Origin: Anomaloglossus baeobatrachus
Taxonomy: Eukaryota; Chordata; Amphibia; Anura; Aromobatidae
Assembly (NCBI RefSeq): GCF_048569485.1
Contig: NC_134354.1
Location: forward strand, 682,805,637-682,869,636
DNA length: 64,000 nucleotides
Reading direction: 5' to 3'
In this document: piece by piece, positions 54,937 to 64,000 of the stretch
Numbering within the stretch: the stretch's first letter is position 1
Layout of the letters: every line of letters begins with the position of its first letter
The notes under the pieces: generated by a model
Seen by the model: the letters and a program-made list of their open reading frames with translations, nothing else
Told to the model about the DNA's origin: nothing
The model's database searches: none
Program-made: the position numbers and the translations under genes

Positions 54937-56121
54937 TGTCGCGGGAGGAGGAGGGGACGCCGCGCTCTCCCACTGCTCAGGTCCGGCCGCTGCTGCTGCG
55001 GCTGCCGCTGCTCGGTGGTGGCTCGAGCGGTGTGCCGGATCCTGGGGACTCGAGCGGCGCTCCTCGCCCGTGAGTGAAAGGGGTGTGTTTGTGGTGGGGA
55101 TTTGGTTATTGTGGTGATTTTTGGTAACACCACCGCTGCTCTGTATGGGGATCCCGGGAGCGGTGACAGGGAGCAGCTGAGTTGTTAGTTCTCCCCTCCG
55201 TGGGTAGGGGTTGGTGGTCCCGGGGCCCAGTGATGGGGTGGAGGATGGGTGATGGCAGGCCGGTTGCGGGGCCTGGTGAGGTGCAGGGTCGCGGGGGCAG
55301 CGCTGTGCCGCACGGCACGGTGGTACTCACTCAGCCTGAGACGATGACACAGTTCTTGGTAAAACACACGGCTGGAAAGACGGTTCCCACGGACGGCTGC
55401 TGTTGCTTTTCCCCGGTAGTTAACGGTGACTGTCTCTTTCCCTGCACCTAGTACTTCTGTTGGTTCCAATGGGTTCCCACTGGTAACCCGCTCCCCGGCT
55501 TGGATATGGGCCGGAGGAGCCCCTCTTTGCCCGCAGGCGCTGGCTCTGAGAAACTGGTGCCTTGGCGGTGGCGGTGTCTCTCTCTGCAGGTTGGACTGTT
55601 GCCTTCAATCGGGACTTAGTTGTTTGGAAACCCGGAGGTCCCCTTCACTGACGGATTTGGCAAATTCACGGCGACTCCAAGCCTTGCCGGGGTCCGAAGG
55701 CTCCTGCCAATGGTGCTGGCTTCTCTTTGTGTACCGGTCCGGTACCGCCGGGCCACCGCCCGTCCACGGTCCTTACGGCAACTCCGATAGGCCACTCCTG
55801 CAGACGGTCACCGCCGTCTGCTAACCTTGCTGTCTCTGTCCGGGGCACACACCCGGACGCTCTCCGTCAGTTGCTCTACTCCACTTCACTTTTACTCCTT
55901 CCACTTTCACTTCCCTAGCTTAACTCTACTCTATTCCCGCCTCCAGGACTGTGAACTCCTCGGTGGGCGGGACCAACCGCCTGGCCCACCCCCTGGTGTG
56001 AACATCAGCCCCTGGAGGAAGGCAACAAGGATTTTTGGGGTCTAGCTTTGATGTGCCTAACCGGGGTGTAGGGTGTGGTGATGTCATTACCTGTGACCCC
56101 TGACTTGTCCAGGGCGTCACA
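54937..56121 (-). mobile_element. Ty3/Gypsy solo LTR, 1185 bp
   Basis: This fossil LTR starts TGTCGCGGGA and ends GGGCGTCACA. It is closest to the solo LTR at 39798-41044. The flanks CAGT (54933-54936) and CAGA (56122-56125) are a likely 4-bp duplication with one mismatch. It has no internal genes. Confidence 0.85.
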
Positions 56122-56319
56122 CAGACAACAACAAAAACTGGGTGCAGTGGCAGTGGAGACTCGAGGACAGTGAATAAAGCACAGTTTGTTTTTTTACCAA
56201 CAAAGTGCAGATGAGAATAGAGGTTTTCTAGAATCAGAAAAACTCTTTTGATACACTAGAAAGCATTAGAAGCCAACACAATAGTTTTGAAGATTAAAAA
56301 AATTTGAAAATCCGTGTCA

Positions 56320-56942
56320 GGCCTGTTTCACACGTCACTGAAAAACACAGACGTTTTTCACCGATACTGATATGTTAAAAATGCATATGCCCCTCCGTGT
56401 GCCGTGATTCATGGCACACGTGGGTTGTCCATGTGCTACCCGTGATCTGTCATCCATGATTGCACATGGCGATAAACTCACCTGTCCCCACTCCTGCTGT
56501 CATGGGGCTGAACTCTTCGGCACTGCTGTGTTTCTGTCCCCGCTGCAGCTACTTCCGGGTCATGGTTTCGTGCATAACTGAATATGCATGACAGTAATTA
56601 GCCGGCTCCGAAGCAGCAGCCAGCAGAGGCCGGAGACAGCGTCGATGGAGAAGATGAGTATAAAATGCTTTTTATTTTTAATGTCCATGTTTTTCTGGTA
56701 CGTGTTTCACGGATCACACCATAGTGTAGTCCGTGGGACATCAGTGATGCCAGAAAAAAACGGACATGTCTCCGTGGGGAGCACTCGGACATGCGTGAAC
56801 GTCGGACGGAGACACGGTCAGTGAAAAATCACTGATGTGTGCGCAGACCCATTGATTTTAATGTGTCTGTGTATGTCCGTGATTCTGGTACGTATAAAAA
56901 CTGCAACATAAGTATCAGAATCACTGATGTGTGAAAGAGGCC
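56320..56942. mobile_element. MITE, 623 bp, TCA target
   Basis: The ends GGCCTGTTTCACACGTCACTG and CACTGATGTGTGAAAGAGGCC are inverted. TCA flanks both sides (56317-56319, 56943-56945). The interior is rich in CGGACATGTC, CCGTG and TTTTTCAC words that recur inverted. The terminal TTTCACAC word is shared with the GGCTGCTTTCACAC family. It is non-coding. Confidence 0.85.
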
Positions 56943-56945
56943 TCA

Positions 56946-57380
56946 GAGAGGGATTATCACAAGTGACTCTATTTAGTTTTTGCATTTCCTGAATTGTATT
57001 TATATTTATTGTGCAATCCTTCTTAATAAGAGGAAATAATGGTTTGGGGTTTTTTTTTTTATATAGAAAAAACTAATTCCCCAAAAGTCAGACATTTATT
57101 TGCTGTATACCACACAAAGTGTGGTTGTTCTAAACAATTTTTTTGCAAATCTATTTTCACCTGTCAAATCTACAGTGTACACCACACCAATATAGCATCC
57201 TGTTGCAAGCTGTTTTTTAGACATGTACCAAATTAGCATTTCTTACTATGTCATTGTTTGAAATGTAGATGTTCAAATTGTGGATGTCTTTTTTGACACT
57301 TGTTTTCTTAGTCCAATTTGATAGCTGTAAATGAGACATCTATCATGCGGCTTGCTGCCACATTTTGCTCTTGGTATTTA
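56946..57380. other. Spacer, no gene seen
   Basis: AT-rich sequence with a T-run at 57050. No recognised feature. Confidence 0.5.
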
Positions 57381-58240
57381 TGTAGCGCCCAGAGAAGGGG
57401 GTACTCGGTCCCGTGCAGTAACAAAAGGGAATGTCACTCTGGTGGCCGTTGCCCGGTCCCGTGCCTTGGCCCCTTTTGTTAATGGGGGTATTTACAGGGG
57501 AGGTAAGAGTTTTTGTCATGAGACGCAACCTGTGGGTTACGGTTAAGGATGGAGAACCGCTGCTGCTGAATGTGGGTACTCCCAGGGTTGATGGTAGTGG
57601 CAGCTGTGATGGTAGGCCCTCCGCAGGTAGGACTGTGCCTGGGAGATGTAACGGGGCAATAACTGAGACCACACCAGGTTGTCTTTAACAGTCTCTACTT
57701 ACTGTGGACCCAGGGGTTCCTTGTTCAGGTCCCTTGGAGGACCAGTGCCAATGTACTGACTCAGGTTGCTCTCTCCCCGGAACTCTTTGTTGATTGGGTC
57801 CCCGTAGCGTGGAGCGTTTCGGGGCCCCGACTGTCCCTTTTGGGGTACAGTCTCACCTCACCTGTACCCCGTGCGTGCTCCGGTCCCAGCGGTATCTCCG
57901 GTACCCGTCCTGGCGACCCCTCTCCTGTGCCCCCGGGGTCACCGTTACACGGACCCAGCTCAGGCACATCCACACACCTCTCCTGTGTGCTACTCGACTC
58001 TCTCCTCGCTACCGACTGACTGACTCCTCCTAGCAGGCTGGCTATACCCAGGGACTCGTTCCCATGGCGACCATCCCCTTACATGGTTAACCCTCTATGC
58101 CCAGTGTGGAGTGGTGAACTAGGATTTTGGTCGTGTTTGGATGCAATCAGCACTGGTACTCCAGGTCCCAGGGGATAGCTCCTGCATCCCCAAGAGGATG
58201 CAGTTCCCTGTAGTGCCCTGAGGGTCTCAGGGGCGCTACA
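57381..58240 (-). mobile_element. Solo LTR, 860 bp, TGTAGCGCC family
   Basis: The fossil LTR has inverted ends TGTAGCGCCC and GGGGCGCTACA. It carries CCCTCCGCAGGTAGG and GGATGCAGTTCCCTGTAG, shared with the LTR at 24610-25582. No target duplication was seen at the two flanks. It has no genes. The strand is assigned by analogy with the other LTRs. Confidence 0.7.
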
Positions 58241-58886
58241 TGTGTACTTACCTACTTCTCATACAGTAGGCAACTTCAGAGTGTTATAGTCATTTCTGGG
58301 CATTTGGAGGCTTTGCAGTGTTTGAATTCTCAGCTAATTGAGTCATTACAAATTTAATTTTTGAAACTGGAGAACTGGAATTTTGAATTATTCATCTCTA
58401 ATGTTTATAAATGAGGAATGCTGTATGCACACTGTGGCATTACAGCTCTGTATTGGTATGTTTTGAAATACAAATCAATTGACACCTTTATATCTGATAT
58501 CTAATGTTGCATTCTTGACTAATTAGCATTTGCATTAATATGCAAATGAGTGTTAAGTACTATGGGTGGGACAGAGCAAATTAGAAATCACTGCCTCCTG
58601 TTTGCCCACCCAGCACCAGCTTACAAAATCACGTTGACAGGTTCTATTTAGTACTTCATTTATGCTTGTAGTATTTAGTTGGACATATTTGAAAAATACA
58701 TCCTTGAAGTCTTAATCTCATGCATAGTGAGCTTCTTATGATGTTGCAAGCTCAATGGATCGGCTCCTGCAATGTCATTAGGAGCTTATTTTGAAAAGAG
58801 ACCTGTCAATTAAAGACCAAAGGCTGGCACTGGGTAGGAAAAAGGGAGAGCACGACAAAGCTGGAAGTGCAGTACCAGCCTCGCTC
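58241..58886. other. Spacer, no gene seen
   Basis: AT-rich unique-looking sequence. No coding similarity was recognised. Confidence 0.5.
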
Positions 58887-58889
58887 TAC

Positions 58890-59095
58890 GGCTGGAGTCA
58901 CACTTGCGTCTGACTTGCTCAAGGATCACATTACATTTCCCGGTCCGGCCGGCAGCTCTCCGGACAGGAGCATATCAGCTTTTTGTATTTCTATGCAGTT
59001 GACAAGTTGAGATGCTCTTCTTAGGAGAGCTGCTGGCCTGTCGGGGCAATGCAATGTGATCCTCGCATGAGTCACATGCAAGTGTTACTCCAGCC
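58890..59095. mobile_element. Palindromic MITE, 206 bp
   Basis: The ends GGCTGGAGTCACACTTGCG and GCAAGTGTTACTCCAGCC are inverted and flanked by TAC (58887-58889, 59096-59098). The arms carry GATCACATTAC and GCAGCTCTCC words in inverted form around a centre near 58995. It is a size relative of the MITE at 32529-32733 (205 bp). Confidence 0.85.
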
Positions 59096-59098
59096 TAC

Positions 59099-59505
59099 TT
59101 ATAATTAATACTTCACCTATGACTTTCTCAAAAATGTCCCAACCAAATATTACAATAAAAGTATGACTGTTATAAATATTTAAAGGGCTTTACATTCATG
59201 CATTTAGTTTAGAGTGGAATATCCTGTTGACAGATTATCTTTGAAGGGAGCTTATCACTATTACTTTTCCCAATATAAACTAGGGCCACCACCGTTACCG
59301 CCTTCTCTACAATAGGCTGGACACCTGTATATAAGCCTTCAACCCCCTCTGCAAATCGCAAGAAATAACTTTTATAATCCACTCAGTCTTGTGGGTGTAT
59401 GTTGGTTTTGTTTGGTGCCTTCTCTCTCCCTGCAATCGCTGTCCTCCTGCCCTGCTTCATGAAGACAACGTGTCCTATGTTAGGCATACCAAAGTACTAT
59501 AGTGC
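59099..59505. other. Spacer, no gene seen
   Basis: No recognised gene or repeat. It is AT-rich to about 59270 and mixed after that. Confidence 0.45.
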
Positions 59506-59940
59506 GCAAAAAAAGCACCGATGAAGAGGAAGTAAGGCTGGCGCATGCGCATTACAGTACATTGCTATACCATCAACAGGGCAGAGCAAAGCACTTTAGT
59601 TCACATGCGAAGAGAGAAAGGACAAAAAAGCACATATGAAGAGGAAGTAAGACTGGCGCATGCGCATTACAGTACATTATTATATCATCATCAGGGCAGA
59701 GCAAAGCACTTTAGTTCACATGCGAAAGAGAGAGAGGAAAAAAAAGCACAGATGAAGAGGAAGTAAGGATGGTGCATGCGCATTACAGTAAATTGCTATA
59801 CTATCAGCAGGGTAGAGCAAAGCACTTTAGTGCGCATTTGAAGTGAGAGGACAAAGAAGCACCAATGAAGAAGTAAGGCACATTGCTATGCCATCAGCAG
59901 GCAGAGGAAAGTACACCTTAGGGGAGAGAGGAGGCACCAA
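59506..59940 (+). repeat. 115-bp tandem repeat, about 3.7 units, with NRF1-like sites
   Basis: GAAGAGGAAGTAAG recurs at 59523, 59638 and 59754, and as GAAGAAGTAAG near 59867, a period of about 115 bp. The first two units contain GGCGCATGCGCATTACAGTA and the third a one-base variant. GCGCATGCGC is the consensus palindrome of the NRF1 transcription factor. The fourth unit has lost it. Confidence 0.85.
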
Positions 59941-60048
59941 GTAAGTCCAGCGACGCCATCGTACCAGACAGTGCCGTGTGAGGGAATTATAAGTTAAGGT
60001 GGTGGCTTTAGTTTAAATTGGGAAAACCTGGTGACAGGTTCCCTTTAA

Positions 60049-60473
60049 GGCTGCTTTCACACCTCCGGTTTTTGCTATGCGGCACAATCTGGCACTTTGC
60101 AGGAAAAACGCAACCGTTTTTTTTTTTGCTGCCGGTTGCGTTTTTCCTGCATAGACTTTAATTAGTGCCGCATTGTGCCGCATGGCCTTGCGTTCCGTCC
60201 TGTTTTTGCCGCATGTGGCAGATTTAGCCGATGCGGCGGCCTGATGGAACGTTGCCTGGCACATTTTTTTGTGCGGCAGCAAAAACCGCATCCGGCCGCC
60301 GCATGCGGTTTTTGCCACTGCCCATGCTCAGTAGCATGCCGCAAGCGGCAAAAACCGGACGGGTCACATGTAAAAAACTTATGCAAAGGATGCAGTGTTT
60401 TCACCGCATCCGTTGCATAGGTTTCACAGCCGGATTGAGCCGCACGGCTCAAACCGGATGTGTGAAAGCAGCC
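60049..60473. mobile_element. Harbinger-like MITE, 425 bp, second GGCTGCTTTCACAC copy
   Basis: The ends GGCTGCTTTCACACCTCCGG and CCGGATGTGTGAAAGCAGCC are inverted, and TAA flanks both sides (60046-60048, 60474-60476). The interior matches 27135-27613 (GCCGCATGCGG, GCATAGACTTT, TTTGCCGC words). The small frames on both strands are by-products. Confidence 0.9.
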
Positions 60474-60476
60474 TAA

Positions 60477-61048
60477 GGGTGATTTCTAAAAATCCACTAT
60501 TTGAGCCCCGGTTGCTTAGTGCAGAGTTTTGCATTCAAACTTACACTGAGGTTTGGAATAAACAGCTGCCGCTAACAAGAGGCTTGTTCACAACAGCAGT
60601 CGTCACTTTCCTAACACCACCAACAATGGAGTATGTGGGAGAGCGTGGCTGAGTTTACGATACTTAAGGTTTTACAAATTCAGTATAGTGTATTCACTCC
60701 ATGAGTCAGAATGTGCAGTGTGGGAATAATGTCGCCTTAACTCACCCCGCGGTGAATGATATAAATGACTCCCCGCACAGTCCTCGTCCCATTCAACAAG
60801 ATGTTTACATTTCCAACATATTACATTTATAAGATAGATAAAAAAAATGTTTCATCACTAGTTTTCACTTTTTTTCTGCAACTTATGAAATGTCAAAGCG
60901 ATTATACTTTTACTTTCTGTAGCCAAAAATAAAAATGGTATCTAATGTAAATCTATGCAGTTTGTGCCTTTAGCTTGCAGCAGCTATATTTCTTTAGTAA
61001 CAGTAAAGTACAGAAAATCCACAATAAATACAGCATTATGATATAGTC
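60477..61048. other. Spacer, no gene seen
   Basis: No recognised coding or repeat content. Confidence 0.5.
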
Positions 61049-61571
61049 ACTTATTTATTTAACGTAGAAGGCAAAGGGAGAGAAAGCGATCCGGCACAAA
61101 TTCTCCTTAAGTTAAAATATTCAAGTCTTTATTTGGACATGGTTAAAAAATACACATCGTGAAGACCAAAAAAATCCATTCAGATGGTGCAAGTTCAGAT
61201 CATGAAGGCTTTACGCGTTTCGGACTAATAACATAAAAACAAAACAAGTCCTTAATCATCACTTATGATTAAGGACTTGTTTTGTTTTTATGTTATTAGT
61301 CCGAAACGCGTAAAGCCTTCATGATCTGAACTTGCACCATCTGAATGGATTTTTTTGGTCTTCACGATGTGTATTTTTTAACCATGTCCAAATAAAGACT
61401 TGAATATTTTAACTTAAGGAGAATTTGTGCCGGATCGCTTTCTCTCCCTTTGCCTTCTACGTTCCTTGTTACCGGTCGGGTTAGACCGAAGGATCCCGGG
61501 CACCCGCAAGGCTGAACAGTCCGGGCAGCAGGTGAGCTGAAGAAACCTTTTCTTATACTTATTTATTTAAC
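61049..61571. mobile_element. Perfect foldback with two hammerhead-like motifs, 15-bp TSD
   Basis: ACTTATTTATTTAAC lies at both ends (61049-61063, 61557-61571). Between them, 61061-61463 is an almost perfect palindrome with arms of about 195 bp around a 17-bp centre. Each arm carries GAAACGCGTAAAG preceded by AGTCC, and AAGGACTTG preceded by ATGATTA, in head-to-head orientation. This is a hammerhead-like layout with helix II AGGACT/AGTCC and helix I CTT/AAG plus ATCAT/ATGAT. The core ATGATTA differs from CUGANGA at C3 and G8, so no activity is expected. A tail with CAGGTGAG follows at 61530. Confidence 0.75.
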
Positions 61572-62253
61572 TCTTTGCAGCAGTGCCCATAAAATTGAAG
61601 CCTTAGCACAATGGACTCACAAAGATTTTGCTCTATGTTCATGGTATTTTCTCTGTATTTTTTGGGGTAAAGTTGTAGCCAGATATGACATTAAAAGGAA
61701 CTAACCACAGGATTTTTCCCATATAAAGTAAAGGCAAAATCATACCTTGCACAGATGAAAAATAAAAAATCTGCGCATGATCCGATGCTGCTTATAGTCT
61801 TCTCCGCAGTGTCTTCAATAAAATGGTGCAGGAGATCGCGGTACGTGCATGCGCTGACTCTGGCACCATTTTAATGAGGATATCACACTAGCAATGCGCA
61901 TGTGCCGTCAACATCAGCAATAGCGGCGCGGCATATATTTTAAATAAAGAAAAGGGGCAAGGCAGGAGGACGCCGGGGGAGGAATTTACATAGAGGACCC
62001 AATCCATAAAGGCCCCCACCGCTACACATGTCAATCAAAGAATGCACCAATTTCTGGACCTTTCCGAACATTTTTTTCTGCAATCAAAGTTCCAATCTGA
62101 AAATGCAAGGTATAATATTCACCATGCTAGCGCCAGTATGACACTGCATTTACTTTTGATAGAAAAATCCTGCTGGTTGGTTCCCTTTACATTAAAATAT
62201 TAACTTGCATGTACAACATTTTGTTTGTGAGATTCAGGGGTCAGTGGTGTTAT
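61572..62253. other. Spacer, no gene seen
   Basis: No recognised gene, inverted repeat or tandem repeat. Confidence 0.5.
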
Positions 62254-62715
62254 CATCAGATGATCAGAAGGGGTTAATGCCACGCTGTCGCCAAAAGGAT
62301 GATAACAAATTGTTGATTTAATAATAGATTATTTTATTACATAGGTCTACGCATTTCAAAGTACAAGACCTCTTCTTCAGGACCACAAATTTGTTGATTT
62401 TTCTTCTTTTTGTGGTCCTGAAGAAGAGGTCTTGTACCTCGAAACGCGTAGAGCTATGGAATATAATCATCTACTATTAAATCATCAATTTTTTATCATC
62501 CTTTTGGTGACAGCGCGGCATTAACCCTTTCTACTCTCCGGCATTGACGATTTCTGCACTTGGGGCCGCGGCAGCCGCCATTATCTGTGTGCTTGTTGTG
62601 GTGTTTGTGAACTTCACAACCACACTAGGTGAGTGTACAGTAGCATACTTTTATTTTAATATCTGGTAAGACCCTATTTGCGCTCTCTTTTCTCGGTTTT
62701 ACATCAGATGATCAG
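62254..62715. mobile_element. Foldback with two hammerhead-like motifs, 14-bp TSD
   Basis: CATCAGATGATCAG at 62254-62267 and 62702-62715 is a perfect 14-bp duplication. Inside, GGGTTAATGCCACGCTGTCG pairs with its inverse ending at 62527. Hammerhead-like motifs lie at 62344-62384 (minus) and 62414-62454 (plus). The minus one reads GGTC, CTGAAGA, hairpin, GAAATGCGTA, GACC, with GGTC/GACC as helix I and a consensus core. The plus one has GAAACGCGTA but weaker helix I. A tail with TAGGTGAGTG and GGTAAGACCC matches the element at 54486-54827. Confidence 0.75.
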
Positions 62716-63600
62716 GGCATGCCATTTTTTTTCTGGTGTTGTTCTCATAGGCTTCTATGTAGGACTTGATAAACGATATCAACAAAAATGCATGATCTAA
62801 GTGTTCAAAATTTCACTTCCAAAAAGCTTTTAAAATAACAGCATTAAAAAAGCATCAAGTCTGAATAAAAGCATGTTTGAAGGCGTTCTTAGGGAAGATT
62901 CCCACGCATTCTCATTTTAGGAAACCTATTTGCTACAAATTGAATATAAAATGTGGATTTTGATGTTAATTTGTCGTATACTTGGTCCTGATTTCCAGAG
63001 AAAATCCACATCAAAATCCAAATGCCCACTTTGTCCTTGGCATGAAATTATGCTGCATGTGAATCTACCTTAAGGATATGTTCACATATAGCTGGAATTG
63101 CTGTTTTTTTCTCCAGTATGTACATGCATTTCTTCAAACCCCATTTAGAGAAAATGAATCAATTTAATCGATAGCTGCAATATATCGGAGAATGTAGAAG
63201 ACTGCATAACCAGAAATTAACTAGTATATATATTCATTGTCAGAACGTGCCATCATGGGACCACGACTGCATATTGCTTCCAGGGCTTGCCTCCAGCTAT
63301 ACAGACGAAGTGTGTGGCTACTTTTAATTGTTTTGTAACCAATTGCTAAGAGCAGTTTATTCGTGAATTAATAATACAAAAAGTTTTATACTATATTTGT
63401 CATTCTGGGAGGCAGAAAGTTGTCCATGGAAATCTGAGAAAGAGAATATTACCACATACACATAAAAAAAACCCTGCAGATTTTTTTTCCTGCAATTACT
63501 AGCTTATTTTAGTACAAAGAGAACTCTTCAATACGTTTTTACATATAGAAAAAGTGGTATACAGTAGGTGAAAATCGCCCATAAAAAATAAAACAATTTA
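62716..63600. other. Spacer, no gene seen
   Basis: AT-rich DNA with no recognised feature. Confidence 0.5.
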
Positions 63601-63689
63601 TATGAAGATTAAATGTGCCAGTGTCAAGAAATCTAGTGTAGAAAATATATGTAAATTAGCCTTGAAGTGCATTGGGGGCGTGTCAGTGT

Positions 63690-64000
63690 TACTTGTCTCT
63701 CCAAAGTGCATTGATATCCCCTCCCAACTAGTAGACCAGCTTAAAAAAATGTTATCCTTCACTTGGGCTGACAAAAGTATAACGTCCCGGGGCATAAACT
63801 TATGTTCTCCTTCATCTAACCTAGTTGACGAGAATATTAGCGCCCTCATCTCTTCGATCAAACCCGATATGGACAGATTAGCCTCCTTGGAGTTTTGTGG
63901 ATTGCCAGAATACACACTTGCAAAATGCTACTCTTACCCAAAATCATCTATCCTCTTAGATGTATTCTGCTGCCGAAGTTAAATTATCTACCCTTTAATA
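63690..64000 (+). pseudogene. L1-like LINE reverse transcriptase fragment, cut by window end
   Basis: The plus strand reads PSQLVDQLKKMLSFTWADKS, GINLCSPSSNLVDENISALI and DMDRLASLEF. After a frame change it continues with CKMLLLPKIIYPLRCILLPK. This matches the region after the catalytic domain of L1-type ORF2 (the YLGI-L and KM-ILPK-LY-FR blocks). The upstream catalytic domain is absent, and the piece continues past the window. The open frame at 63602-63982 covers it but is not a host gene. Confidence 0.65.

Noticed and set aside
61061-61463. Assembly artefact as the cause of the perfect palindrome
   Set aside because: The 15-bp duplication outside the palindrome and the similar layout of two other elements support a real insertion, though long reads would be the proper test.

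Overview
The window looks like intergenic or intronic DNA from a large vertebrate genome, most likely a frog. I recognise no host exon. Almost everything that can be named is a transposable element or a tandem repeat, and the mix (hAT with BED finger, TTA/TAA-targeting MITEs, Tc1, L2 with a tRNA-SINE sharing its tail, Ty3/Gypsy LTRs, hammerhead-bearing foldbacks) is what I know from anuran genomes. The species call is inference from repeat content only.

Layout. 1-1137 is featureless flank. 1146-15878 is one 14.7 kb composite hAT element with a perfect 8-bp target duplication. It holds a 138-bp tandem array, decayed transposase pieces in both orientations, and an essentially invariant 220-bp array (18 full units plus a partial one) that derives from the transposase 3' end. 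15.9-25.6 kb has solo LTRs, microsatellites, three GC-rich MITEs and a Tc1 relic with a MITE inside it. 27.1-32.7 kb is a run of foldback MITEs and a 5'-truncated L2. 34289-35920 is the most unusual locus: four direct 326-bp units, each with a complete type I hammerhead ribozyme on the minus strand, plus an inverted, circularly permuted fifth copy, all between 13-bp target duplications. Related single or head-to-head hammerhead-like foldbacks with 14-15-bp duplications lie at 54486-54827, 61064-61556 and 62268-62701, and an older one lies at 36927-37453.

38.0-39.5 kb is a chain of three MITEs joined by shared TTA sites. 39.8-58.2 kb is LTR-rich. A young Ty3/Gypsy element (43977-52327, minus strand, near-identical LTRs) sits inside an older solo LTR, among other solo LTRs, a decayed Gypsy integrase piece and Tc1 relics. 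58.9-60.5 kb has more MITEs and a short tandem repeat with NRF1-like sites. The window ends in an L1-like LINE fragment.

No genes here form a host pathway. The functional story is element biology: transposases and their non-autonomous dependants, L2 with a tail-sharing SINE, and a ribozyme-bearing repeat family that would give unit-length RNA of about 326 nt if transcribed.
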